Part shown: positions 24,890 to 38,345 of the stretch, one piece after another | How positions within the stretch are numbered: position 1 is the first letter of the stretch | How the letters are laid out: every line of letters begins with the position of its first letter | From: Ascaris suum | Lineage: Eukaryota; Nematoda; Chromadorea; Rhabditida; Ascarididae | Assembly: GCA_013433145.1 (NCBI GenBank) | Contig: CM024188.1 | Span: 372,001 to 436,000 of the forward strand | Direction: 5' to 3' | Length of the DNA stretch: 64,000 nt | Made by a program: the position numbers and the translations under genes | The notes under the pieces: model-generated | What the model was told of the DNA's origin: nothing | Seen by the model: only the letters and a program-made list of their open reading frames with translations | The model's database searches: none

Positions 24890-26630
24890 AATGTCAGAGC
24901 TGTGGAAACATAGGAACCTCACTGTAGGCACATCTCAAAGGTAGAAAATCCGAAGAAAAAATGACGCTCCAGATATCACACAAGGAAGCAGGAACGACAT
25001 ATTCATCAAGCTTCGCTGTAGACCATGTTTCGCAAGTATGCAGCGTTCCTAGAACCACACTCGTCCACAAGATGTTAGCTCTTACATTCACCTGCAACCT
25101 TCTATATGTTAGCACGACGCCATTGCCGTTGAAGACGATCCAACACTCTCTTCGTCTTCTTATGAACTCACCGCCTAATATTACTCGGATCAAGCTGACG
25201 TCCAAGATAGATGTAATCCATCAATTCCTCAACATCGGTGTCATCTACTCGTCATCTACTCATATTACGCCTTGTGCACAAGACCTGTTCCTCATCCACT
25301 TTGTCTTGGTGAGATTCATTTCGAGGTCAATTTCCTTGCTGTAAATCGTATTGGAGGTGTTGAGAGTTTGCTGAAACAAGGACACAGTCATCAGCAATCA
25401 GATTGTGCGCTAACAATTCGCCATTAGTCATAATCTCGCCGTGATGGTTAATCTTTCTGAAAATACCCCTTTCTGATTCACAGTATAGAGCATCGACGAC
25501 AGAGTATCACCTTGTTGAGCTCCCATAGTAGCCTTCAAGTGACATACATTGTTGAGGAGCCGAACGTCAGTTTAACACCTTGTACTGATGAGTTATATGA
25601 TATCGGTGTATTCCGGACGTACACAAGCCTCATGCAAATTCTCAATGAATAGTGTTGATTCTACTGAATCAAATGCTTTACGACAGTCAGCAGAGGTGAT
25701 ATATACTGAAACTCGCTATTCCTTACTTTTTCCAATACTTAGCTGAACACGTAGATGTAATCATGTATGGAATACTCCAAGAAAATGCAAATCCCCACGA
25801 AAGTGGAATTCAGTAGCCTCCTCTAAAACCTTCTTGCCCTATTCCGTTTTCCAACAGTCCTGGTATTCGACTAAAGCACTCTTGTGAGCAATTTGTATAG
25901 TTGTGGCAAAATTGCGATGGAGTGGCGGTTCCCGAGGTCTTCAGGATCACCTTTCTCCTTCAAGAACACCGCGTGTGATCTTAACGAAACCACCGGGGGG
26001 AGGGTAGCGGCAGTGCAAGAATTTAAGTATGTGATAAGTTTTTCAGCCATTGCCTTGGGAAAGAAGCAGATTCTGTTTTCAGATGTTTTGCTTTGATTGA
26101 GTCCTTACCCAGGTTTTTTCCGGAGTCCATTTTCCTTAGCGCCAAATCTACTTCCTCTCATGCTAGCGGTGACGTATCTTCGCACGTAACATGTGAGATG
26201 GTTTCTGCATGTAACTCAGAGATAAGTAGATCACTGTGTTAGATTTCCTATGCTTCTCTCATCCTTGTTGGATCTGTTGTGCGTCTCCCGTTACGATCTT
26301 TCAGAGCGAGGGGTAATCTTGCTGTCGTTTGAGGGTCTCTCTCTACCTTTTTCACGCTTCTTCGGTTTTCTGCCTGGTCTCTGAGTGTCACCTGCCTGTA
26401 TTCGTCAAAGTCCGCTTGCATTTTTCTCCGTATCTCCTTATGCAAGTTCCCATAATGGTCTCCAGGTAATTTTCCTTCAGTTATCATTTGGGCCATGAAG
26501 CGTTTTGCGTTCTCCCAGATCGCTCTTACTCGTGTTGAGGGATTCGATTGCTTGAGCGATCTTCGGTCTTTTTCTTTTCTTTCACCAGCATTTCATAGTG
26601 TACGGTGACGTCCTCCGTGCCGCTGATCCA
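24890..26630 (-). mobile_element. RTE-type non-LTR retrotransposon fragment, - strand
   Basis: The minus strand, from high to low coordinate, carries an RTE reverse transcriptase across changing frames. The linker before the RT domain is an open frame at 26496-26248 (KEIRRKMQADFDEYRQVTL...). Next come a block ending GNRHSIAILPQLYKLLTRVL, the motif CRKAFDSVE (about 25655-25677), GAQQGDTLSSMLYT, and IADDCVL at about 25387 (catalytic box F/Y-ADD with the first residue changed). EELMDYIYLGRQLD (near 25230) follows, then RRRRECW, and CETW near 25040. Stops and frameshifts interrupt it many times, so it is a pseudogene. The endonuclease domain is missing; the 5' truncation lies just before the (TA)n array at 26709. 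Confidence 0.85.
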
Positions 26631-26706
26631 AAAATATCTATACAGAAATATACATATACCTATGTACAGAAATATATATTTGCATGTGTATATATGCAAA
26701 AACGCT

Positions 26707-26851
<145 letters not shown>

Positions 26852-26919
26852 GCGTGGTGTAGGTATGGGTTAATTTCATAAAGGAATCCCGCGATAAGGT
26901 TGTGATGTTGCGTTGGCAT

Positions 26920-27240
26920 TCAGATCAGTGCACCTATTGTACACATAAATGTGCGGCGTTTCACCGCAATTAGCTCAGCACCCTCATTGTTCGCAACAAG
27001 CGCCGTTTCGATCTCAATTATGCTAATTGTTGGCGCGCTCTCTGTGAGAAGAAAGGCATTTTCGTTGACGCATCCGATGACAGCCTCAGGGCGATTTGTC
27101 GTCGGGCACTTCAACGAAGGCACTTTTACTAGGGTACGCGCTCTGCTCCGCTTAGCTTCCACTCACGCTTCCTCAGTAAGGTTTTCGTTGATTCCGCCGT
27201 TTGAAGTTTCTCTCCTGCTTTCGCATTTCATGAACACTTC
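26920..27240 (-). pseudogene. unidentified open frame with one in-frame TGA
   Basis: On the minus strand a frame from an ATG near 27231 runs to a TGA at 26920, broken only by one TGA near 27165. Codon use looks coding and the region is more GC-rich than its surroundings. The downstream part reads ...KCPTTNRPEAVIGC...FLLTESAPTISII... and ends [17 protein letters not shown] donor just after the inner TGA and a CCCTAG acceptor at 27129 could instead define a 38-nt intron, but joining them shifts the frame into a stop. I do not recognise the product. It could be a decayed gene or a piece of a transposon linked to the nearby RTE copy. Confidence 0.3.
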
Positions 27241-28986
27241 ATTCTGACGTCATAAATCTATCGTAAACCGTCGTTAAAGAAATACTTAAGCAATATGACC
27301 ATTTCACGCATGCGCGATGTAGTTCAGTTGTAGATCATAAACAGCAGTTACTGAAGCTCACTTTCGCCGTAGTCGAGCGACCCAAGCAGCATGACTGCTT
27401 TGGAGTTTACAAATGCCGTTAAGGGAAACCTTCTCTCAGTTATGGGGCTTACAGAAAATCCATTTATTTCTTTCAGCTCACACCTCGGCAGCAGAGGGCA
27501 GTTTATTCTTAGTGTTTTCCTATCTTCTCTCCTAGCTGCATTTCGTTGAATTTCTCTTGCTCACGTAAACAGTAGCATTTTTATAGTGAACGTGGCCACT
27601 GGCCGCTTATTGCTGATTATGATTTCAAGTAATTTGCAGGTCCACCTGCTTTTTACTCGCAACTGTGCTATGCTGATCTAACGGTACTGTGAAGGCAAAA
27701 CAAAATAAACGAGCGGAATTAGTCGCTGAAGCGCACCTTCAGTGCTCTCAGTGCAAATTTAGTTTCAAGCTATTTCGAGCAAATAAGGATATTCGAGAAT
27801 TTAGCCACGTCGAGTGACCCTTCTTGAGGGTCCAATTGTTGTAACTTACAAATAATTTTTCTTGTCTCTCTTCCTCACTGTTTTAATGTTCATCTATCGT
27901 TATTAATTATTATTACCGACTACCTTAGATGCGTATCCTTCCGCGACAGAGCATTGCAGTAAATTTTGAACGATATGTCGCACCTTCGATGGATAGAGAT
28001 GTATAACTCTGCATGTGCTGTGAACATTTATCGCCCTGTCATTAGTAAAGGTGAGTTGACTGTTTTTTTTTTTTTTTCAATTTCTGTTAGCGTTATGGGA
28101 AGAAGGCGTTCCTGGAAACGTTTTTAAGAAAGATTTATTCGTGAATTTCCGATCAGCTGCTATATTGCTGATTGTTATCTTAGCGTGTGTCGTTCGAACC
28201 CTTAAAAACGAAATGGTAGAGAGAATCATTCGTGAAGAGCTAATTCCTTGCTCTTGAGTTTAGGCTGTTGCTCATAAGAAAATGCTGCTGGGACGGTAGA
28301 TTATAGAGAATTTCATAGATGTCTCAGAAATATTAAACTGAGTGCCAGATAACCGCAATATCAATGCATATTTTAAGTTACTCTCGAAAGGCATTGCCAA
28401 ATTGAGCAGTTCAAAAGCGACTAAGCGCACGAGTGAAACTTGGCATTTGACTAGAGATGCTCGATGATGTACCTGCAATTATGCTAATGAATGTTGCGCT
28501 CATATTATCGACACGCTTTTCGTATTCTTTTCTTGCTCATAATCCGAGCTGATCGCAGCTATTGTTGTTTGTATAGTTTGTCGGCTTATCACTTTCGCTC
28601 TCTTCATTGCTTGTTATGTGTGTTTGCGCATACGGTTTAGATTAGTCCTCTTCTGTCAATCTCAGTGCACTTTCCTCATGTGCCAATCTCTGTCTATTTC
28701 ATTTATTTATCTCATTTCTGAGAATATTCGTTATGAGCCTCAGTAGCTGTTGTAGACCTTGTAACTACGTCACTAATTTGAACAACTGTTCGTTACTTGG
28801 TACATTTTCGCTTAATCATTTGGGAAGTAGGGACCGGGAACTATTTGGAATAGGAATGGACAAGGTGGAAAATGCATTGGGTTCTTGTCTGTTCAAGTTC
28901 CCACCCTCCGCTTCCCCTCCACTCACCTTCCATCTCATTGTCTCGTAGTGGTTAAGTCAGATTCCTTGTGAAATATTGTTATTCAG
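27241..28986. other. no supported gene
   Basis: AT-rich sequence with a poly-T run near 28063-28078. A GTTCGAACC string near 28189 recalls a tRNA B box, but no cloverleaf can be drawn around it. No other structure seen. Confidence 0.4.
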
Positions 28987-29164
28987 GAAACATCTACGAT
29001 GGGGATTTTCGGAGAGCAAACCTACGTGGAGAAGAAATGGAGCCCTATGGATACTAGAAGTAGATAAAGCTTTAACGAAGGATTATCAAGAATGTCTAAG
29101 ACTTCGGGAAAAATATATTTCGGAAAAGTTAAACAGAGTGGATTTAGAAGAGCAAATAAGGGGA
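28987..29164 (+). CDS. candidate internal exon, unknown protein
   Basis: An exon-like segment with a good nematode acceptor (TTGTTATTCAG) and a GTAAGG donor. It is 178 nt, entering in phase 2 and leaving in phase 0. The frame reads a Trp-rich start (WGFSESKPTWRRNG) and then a charged helix with DYQECLRLREKYISEKL. Runs such as LREKY occur in the region N-terminal to AMP deaminase domains, but the flanking match does not hold in one frame, so I do not assign it. No partner exon was found on either side. Confidence 0.28.
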
Positions 29165-31244
29165 GTAAGGAGTCTCCGAGGATGTTAGATTTCTGAGAGA
29201 AAAATCCGCTATGGGGATCCCTGACGTTGCCTATGAAATTTCTTTAACTCCTCAGCCCTTCCCTTCTTCACCACATAATATGAACGGTGTAGTTTCGTGC
29301 GCTGTTTAAACTTGCAGCGGTATGGGCCACTACTACTGGCTCTTCTCGTTCATGGCTGAGTGCTTGAGAGGAATGCAAAAACTTAAAATTCAGGCATCGT
29401 TCCAAGAAGATGATGATAGAGGTGGTTTCTCTTCGTAAGCTAGTTCTGTGCTAATTCACAAGTACATTTGCAAAAGCATTTGAAATTTTGCACTTTGGGA
29501 ACCTCTGGGTGGCTGTGAGTAAAATGCGGTGAGCGAATGATGAAATGTTTTGCTTTGACGCATCACAAAGACAAGAGATAAAACATTTTACAATCATCGA
29601 GCATTCTTAATCCAAGCAATTCTTTGCAGGAAGTCTTTCCTTAACATTTTGCTTCTGAATTTCCAAAACTATCCACTATCCAAGAAAAAGGATGGCTGGA
29701 AGAAAGGCCAACTTCTACTGTTACGGCGTCAGGGGAGAAAAAAAGTCCTTTGCTTTCCTCCAAAGCCCTTCCTTTTGAAGCTTACTTAGTACGTGCAAGC
29801 TTAAATCATTTCTTCGACTCGCCCTATTTTCAGGGAAGCATATTGCTGTTGGGAGCTGCTACCGATGAACAGCTACCGCATAACGAAGACAACACTGAAA
29901 CCTCTAATAACAAAGAGGTTTGAGCGGGGTACTATAGATGACGAATTCTCCATCTCAGTATCCCAAAACGTTATTATTCTAGTCTAATTAGTTGTATCAG
30001 CAAAGCATCTTAGCACGACCATTTCCGTAATTGCATTTTTATAGCTGCCGATTGTGATAGGGAAAGGCGAGCTATTAAAAGTACTCACTGTTCCAATTTA
30101 TACCCACCTTGAACTGCAACTACTCGTGTCTGTGTCCATACAAAATGAGCACCTTTAGGTTAGGTTCTTAAGCGCCACTCATGCAAAAACTTCAGAGTAT
30201 GCTATTCTTACTATTCGAATTGTTTGCATAAAGGCCAACAATTCTGTCGCTCCTCTGTCATCGTCGTATGGTGTTTGCCTCAACAAATTCATTGTACCTT
30301 CGTAATTACGTGCAGCGGTTGCTTTTGAGGAGGACTGTCAATGCTTTTGAGACCCACATCCATTTTTCGGCGTGACCTTGTGTGGCAGGGCTAAGCTCTT
30401 TTCTACGACCTCTTCACAATTCTGATTCTCATGCTGACTGTTTATTAGTCTTCAATGTTTTCTATAAATGGATCGTTTGGAGCTTTTTCTATGGTCATCC
30501 CCTTATGAGCTGATGTGGTACTTCAGCACTGTAACTTCACAGTTTGGCGTGCAATCTTTTCGAACAGGTACTCTAGCAGTTTGACAAGCATTATGCGGTC
30601 GCATAAAGCCTCAGCTCTGTTATCTTGAAGTAGCTCATAAACTTCATTACCTTATCGAAGAACAGCATAACTTTAATATTGCTTCAGCTCAAGTGTCATC
30701 ATTGTATATGACGTTAGCTATTTGGTTGTCGTTACTGTTTTTATGATACAGTTTCACCGAAATGATCTCCTCACAAAAGCTCGTCGTAATAGATCGTCTG
30801 AGTGATAGAATTCGGATATGGCAACTAATAGAATAATATGCTATATCTAAACGATGAAAGTTATATGAAGAAGAAAACCTCACTATGTAAATTAACAGTT
30901 TTCTTCCTGAAGGTAAAGTATGCGACACTTATGAGTACACGTCACTGCTACTGAAAAGTATCGTGCCATGTGTCTGACCGGCATGTAGATACTGGCACGT
31001 AATAGAATCACCGTTTGGTGCCGTCGTTCTTGACGAGAAATCCTCATTGCGGGCAAGTTGTACTTAAGTTTGAAACAGTTTGATGTAGATGGATTTAATG
31101 CTAAGAAAAGAAATTTTCAAACCGATTTTCTCACCTTCTTTTTAGCGAGTTTGCGCCCATAACACTCCGTTCTTTGATTATTGGGATTTTATAAGGACTG
31201 TGGCTTGTCGAAAGTGTTACACCCGACGAAGGCGTTCTGTTGTA
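29165..31244. other. no supported gene
   Basis: AT-rich sequence with only short open frames. No domain, RNA gene or repeat array recognised. Confidence 0.45.
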
Positions 31245-31250
31245 TTTATT
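31245..31250 (-). terminator. AATAAA poly(A) signal
   Basis: A minus-strand AATAAA lies 75 bases after the TAG at 31325, the usual distance for a short nematode 3' UTR. It is the main support that the open frame above it is a terminal exon. Confidence 0.3.
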
Positions 31251-31324
31251 TGGTATAAATGAGCTCAGATATGATGACTTTTGAGAAAGATTCCTGCATC
31301 ACTAATTTGCACCCAAAATCATTC

Positions 31325-31569
31325 CTACTCTCCGTGGCATTTATTTGGCGTAGCTGTTTTTGTGTCTCGAGCTTCGACTTGTGAGGATGTGTCGAATATT
31401 TGTAGGCAAGCATTTGCTAGTTGCTGTATGTGACGAATTATTGGCCGAGCTCGTATTGAAAAGTACCAGCCAAAATCGGACGCTTTCGAAAAATTTTCTC
31501 TATTCTGTCGATAAAAACACCTCAAGATTTTGTTAGCATCTTCTTTGAGCCTTTCATAGGCGCTTTTCA
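31325..31569 (-). CDS. candidate terminal exon, unknown protein
   Basis: A minus-strand frame of 80 full codons plus TAG follows a TTGCCCTAG acceptor at 31570. It reads KSAYERLKEDANKILRCFY, then DFGWYFSIRARPIIRHIQQL, and ends TATPNKCHGE. The composition is that of a charged, helical soluble protein. An upstream open segment at 31676-31606 (reading DVLWALSSTAELGRRLRRKL) would join it in phase, but the implied intron of 36 nt is shorter than most nematode introns. I do not recognise the product. Confidence 0.33.
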
Positions 31570-31679
31570 CTAGGGCAATTTAATTAACCGCTATATCTGA
31601 CGAACTTTCGTTTCGGAGCTTTCTTCGTAGGCGCCGTCCTAACTCAGCAGTGCTCGACAATGCCCATAAAACATCACTA

Positions 31680-32843
<1,164 letters not shown>

Positions 32844-35800
32844 CCACTCCTACGGATTTGATTTGCTACAGCATTAACTTATTCAAGAATATCAATTCTG
32901 TGGGACCGTGGTACATATACGCCTTTGTGACACTTAGAAAGCCTTTTCTTTCCGTTTGAAAAGAAATGCGGAAACTTATCCGAAAAGCTCACAAAATAAG
33001 CCGTTTTTATCCAGGCCAATTTAATGTGTGCATAAACATCCAGAACAAAAAACAAAGTGTTCGCCCAAAACTCGGTCAATTGCAGTTCATTAAATCACTG
33101 TTGAAGTTCGCGGCGCCTTTAGATAAATGCAAACATATAAAAAGTATCAGTCAAAACGATGTTGAGCTGACCTGATATGTTCTTTGCAGCCTGGTAAATT
33201 TGGTCGCCGCAATCTAACGCGCATACGAGTTGAAACTACCACATAGGTAGGTGCACGTTTAATATGCACAGACATAAAATCTGTATGATGCTTACTTCCA
33301 GGATTATTTTAAAAAAGTGCACAAACTCGTGAAAGCAAAAGTTTGAAACGAGCGGTAAGCGCGCATGCTAGGAGATTGTTTATTTTTAAGTTTTTACGAT
33401 GTTTTTTCAGGAGTGGTATGACGTTCACTAAATAGGTTGCACTACTCCATATATAGAATACTCCGAATTTGATCGCCGTGATTATTCTGCTTTGCAAGGT
33501 AAACCAGCAACCAACCATGTATTCTTGCACACATCGGGCGTCGGGCATGCAAGTATTGTCCATTAAGAGTGCAAGAACAAACAGATCGTGTAAATAGAAA
33601 AACATGCTATCTCTGCACGAGGTTAAAGGGCTGAAAATGAAATAAACATTGACGGCGATCATGAATATCGGAAGCGATTGGCAGGATGGTGCGCACTTGG
33701 CTCTCTTTATGGTATATGCAAGCACAAACGCGGCATACTTTACTTTGTCGAGGAGTTGTAAAATGAAACTCTTCCTTTCTTAGTAATTTTAAATATCTTT
33801 GGAAAGTTTTTCTTATATAAGAGAGCGTGCAAGAAGAGATTCAGCATGTGCGATCAAATTTATTTCCTCTCACTTCCTACTTTTCTCTTTCATGCCTTAG
33901 AAGACGCGCTCTAATCTTCCGCATGTTCAATTTGCACCAGAAAAAACCCGTGGAACAAATTTCGATCTCTTTGTTTCGCCTCGCATATATGGACGACTGT
34001 ATGTACTAGTAAAAGAGTAATTCTCGACAACATGTCATTCATTGAGGAACGCATTTGAGTTGTTAGTTAATGGAGAAATTATGGCTGTTTGCTGAGAATA
34101 GTGTTCTTGTTTTTGAATTCAGGCTGCTGTGCTTAAGCGGCTAGTTTGAGATTTTTCACGCGTCTATGGATAAAATTTATGCACATTTGAAAGATTTTCT
34201 GACGCATCGTCCCTATATAGAATGAGAACAACTGCTGCGAAGACAATACCCTGAGTCACATCAGTTTAAATTTGTTGGCCGTTCAATAGCGATTCATCGA
34301 CCTTCACCACCAACGTCCTTTTTGCCACAACAACTTTTATTCGCGAAAAAATTTCCCGTTGAAATGCATTACGGCTGCAAATCGAAACTCCCCCGTTGGA
34401 TGCTTCAACCTTGATAAATTTACAGGTGTGCAATTTATAGGCTCCCTCCCCTGCTCAAACAGGTTCAGTGCGCAGTGTGCTTTCTGCCACGTTGATGATA
34501 TTCTCTTAGAAGCCGGCAGGATAGATAACAGGATGAAATAATGTACACAGTGAGCATCGTTGAACTTATCGCAGTAATTCCGTCTGTTCTCTCCCAGAAT
34601 TCTCTGAAATGTTGCTAGCTATTATTTTTTAGTTAAATAATCGTCGGGAGAGATAAGCAAAACGAGGATTAGTTCCCAGAAATATATGATGACTGCTTAT
34701 GTTGCTGTTTTTCTGGAGTAGTTGCGTGCGTGAGGTCATCTAATAGAGAGGTGCATGATTAAGTTGTAGAGACTTAAGATCAACAAGTAAATATCCTTTA
34801 TGCGTTTTTGCATGTATGAACTTGATATCCGTCAATGTGCACCTATCAAGCCAATGCTAATATGGAAAGATTCGTGAGAGATCAATATTTTCCTCATCAC
34901 TTCAGGATTGATAATGACTGACGAGGCCATGGTAATTGTAGTAGTTACTTTGGGCGCAAATTTCATAAGTGCGAAATTTGTACCGCTATGGTCAAACGTT
35001 TTTATTTGTCAAAGGATGAGCTGATGAGGCCAGATGCGGTCGATTTCTTACTCCAGACTCACTCAGGGGTCAGGATCATTGATTAAAAACCAGGAGTCTG
35101 GGCTTCATTTTTTGCCTTATGGGCCACTGAATTGATAAGACATATCAAGACTACATTTTTTTTTCTTTGAACATGGTGGCAGTCGATGGCCCTACGACTG
35201 ATAAACTGGAATGCTTGATCAGGTGGAATCGTATCTTAGTAGAGTTAATTTTGGCCCAGGAACTCTTATACTTTATTAAAGTTAGTGTCGTTAAATAATT
35301 GTTTTTTTGCTTCACAATTGATTGGAGTATCAAGGTCGGACTAAACATTAGTATTTCGGGGTGGTTTCTGGCTAAGCAAAGGAATTTTGTGCCCGGTACT
35401 TATAAACACCTAATTTCAGGTCTTTTAGTTGCAATTTCCAGTTGACCAGTAGAGAAGCCGTTACAATTAAGACCTGGTAAAGACAAGACTAAAAGCTTTT
35501 TCGCTCAACGACCGTACCCATTTGATCTTTTTAGTTTTATAGCAGTTGCTGAAAAATAATGGAGAGATATATGCACTCCAAGGACGAATGGTGCAGCGGT
35601 TCACTGAAAACTGAAGGTGGAATTAGGTGATGATCAAATTTTCTGAATTATGAGATTTATATAGAGTTGAGATATAAAGGTGTGTCGTGCATTCCCTGCT
35701 GTAGGTTCTGGTTGGAGAATATTAGTGCAAAGAAGCCTCTTTTTCAACACTAATGAGTCATTACACGCTAATAAATCTAACATTGGACTCCTATTCTGTT

Positions 35801-36014
35801 CAGAGCATAGTATAGATCTATAGTTTATATTTTTCCTATATTCATCTCTTTTTAGGGACTGCCTAACTCATCGTCTTTATAGATGTGCTGAGCATGTAGT
35901 GTACGAAACTGTTCGTCATCAAAGCTTAAGCTGCAGCTGCTTGGGTAATGATGCGGTATTGCCATGGTGCCATGGTGAGGATTGAGGGAAATGATAGTTG
36001 AGGAGCGTGAGAGA

Positions 36015-36027
36015 GGGGGGGGGGGGG
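36015..36027 (+). repeat. G tract (13 G) in a purine-rich patch
   Basis: Thirteen consecutive G on the + strand inside a GA-rich stretch of about 60 bases (roughly 36000-36060). It is a candidate for intramolecular G-quadruplex formation and for length polymorphism. Confidence 0.9.
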
Positions 36028-38074
36028 AAGGGGAGGAGGGAAGAGTGGAAGCTAAACGAGCGATTAAACGGGAACAGAGAGAAGTGTGAGATAATAACAC
36101 AAGAAAGAGATGAAAACGGCGAAAGCAAGCGCATGAAAAGCGAAACTGTAACACTAAGGGACGAAAAACAAGTTCGGAGAGTTCCGATGACAAGAGGTAA
36201 TCTGTTTACCAATTTAAGAGGTGCTAATATTGCGGCGATCACAATAACCTTATCATTTTCGTCAACGATAACATGCGACGTCGTTTAAATCATACAAATG
36301 AGATTCGGCTCGCATGACGGCAATCATGCTCTTTCACTTGCCCTCCGAAGGCAAGCGCTGACTAATGATATAAGCGAACAGCGCTGCTTGGTTCTCACCA
36401 CAGTTTCTATCGGATGCCTGTTTAAAAGCACATGAGAGCTCACACAAAGCTTCATCGTTGCAAGGCGCGTTCATTGGGAATCGTCTTTTAATTCTTATTT
36501 CTTGGTAAGTTAACAGAAGTGCCAGTTGACTAGCGGGAATTTTCGAAGCGTTTTTTCATGCTGAGCATATTCCACTATAAATTTACGATTTTTAAACGTG
36601 AACTTCAGCCGCGCTCCTCGCACTCCCACATGCGGTGCTATGAAATGTCTCCACAATGCTCTCTATTGCACGTCCTGAATAAGCGGCACTGCCAACTAAT
36701 TATCTGCACGCATGCGCGTTTTTGCCTCATCTTTATCTTATGTGCATTATGAGCGCAAAAGTTGTGCTTTTTTCCTCTCGCTTGCATTGAGTATGTTAAA
36801 AATGAGTCGCTTCAATAAGTAGAGCAAAACCGCATGATTCCTGTATATTTTGAGGGAGGCGGGCATGACGACGGCGATACATTCATTGAGGCATTATGGA
36901 AGCGCTTATCAGAACAGCGATCACTCGAACGATGCAAAGTTTTTTTTTCTTTTTTTGTTGCGTTCTCAATGAATTGTGCGCGAGCATGCAAAAACGATTT
37001 GCAGCATTCTTGTTGCACCACAACTTTCTTCCTTCTTGCCACCATTATCCGACGCGTTTGTGTTTTTAGTGTGCATGATTACATATAATTTTTGTTTACT
37101 TTCATGAAGACATCCCACTTAGGTGAAGTTTGAGCAATCTTCCCATTTCCATCACTTTTTGAGTACATGACTTCATTCAATAGGTACATGAAACCGGACG
37201 ACTTTATACCTCTGTGCACTGAGTAAGATCTCTGATGACCTCCTTCTTCAGAATAAATTTCTTCGCACATCCTTTTCCGTTCAAAGATAAATGAAAATTC
37301 TTTTTCGTCGCAAAATTTTTGAAAGCAGAATTCTGTATAAATGTTTACACACGATGTGGATCTGCTGTACTTAATACGGTGATTCCCAGAAGAACTATGT
37401 CCCCTATATCCTTGAAGAGTGTGCTGGATTTTTGAAGCGAACTGGTTGTTGCCAGCAGCGTTATCTGTCGGCTACTTTTTCCTTGGTCTTTGTGCCCCTG
37501 ATTAATTGTGTGGCTTTGGAATCGCGCACGGTGAACTGCCTAATTGTGTATCCTGTATGGGAGTTGTCGCCTATGAAGTTGTTATGAGAGCCTTTATATT
37601 CACTGCATTTTTGGTCAACTATTTTCAACACAGCTATAGCTTACCAGTAAAGCTGTTTACAGATAAGTTGTGGCTGTAATTTACCTGTGACTCTGCTGTC
37701 GCCCTTAAAGTTGTGACTTTGCCATAAGCTCCAACCATTTTTTCACCACCATTTTTCAAAACATGGGAGAAGTTTTGGTTAGGATGTTACATGTAGTGTA
37801 GAGCTGAGTATCGAACATATCAATCTTCACAGCTTTAGAACCTGTTAAAATGCCTTCTTTGGCTGCGTTCTTTCAGGTTACGCGCAAAAGTTTTATTAGA
37901 ACTTGTGCAAAGCTTTCCTGGGGTTCGTTCATGCAAGATTGGTGTTAGTTTATGGAAAATATTGCAAATTCATAGGTCTGCAACTGCGCAAACGTGGACG
38001 AAATCAGGCAGTTTGCTGCGGCAGAGTCTACGGCTGGGACTCCATCCTTCAATTCCTCTGCGCAACCACGACAT

Positions 38075-38345
38075 GTTCTTCCTCTTACTTTCCTCTTCCC
38101 TTCTCTTCTCCTCCCCTCGTCTTCATGCCTTCTGTCCTTCTCTTTTATCGGTTCACTTTTCAGCGATGGTGCTCTCAGCAGAAGACCGACTGTTCTCGTT
38201 CCAACAGCGCTAGCTTCGCGCAAAACGCAGCCTTCGTCTGTGCTGCTCTCCATTCCCTCCCTCCTTCCCTTATCGGTAGACTACTTCCTCATCCCCTCCC
38301 TCCATCTCCATACTCTTCCACGTCGCTTGCAGGAGGTTTTTCTTC
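38075..38345 (+). repeat. polypyrimidine-rich island
   Basis: A long C/T-rich stretch on the + strand, rich in CTTCC and CCCTCC words. Because stop codons are purine-containing, it keeps all three + frames open for 100-170 residues, and these frames read as Ser/Leu/Pro-rich low complexity. I treat those frames as composition artefacts. Confidence 0.6.

Noticed and set aside
28180..28205. GTTCGAACC, resembling a tRNA B box
   Set aside because: No acceptor stem, D arm or anticodon arm can be placed around it.
33309..33725. 138-residue hydrophobic minus frame, chemoreceptor-like at first sight
   Set aside because: No conserved receptor motif, and the apolar stretches are irregular. AT-rich DNA readily yields such frames.
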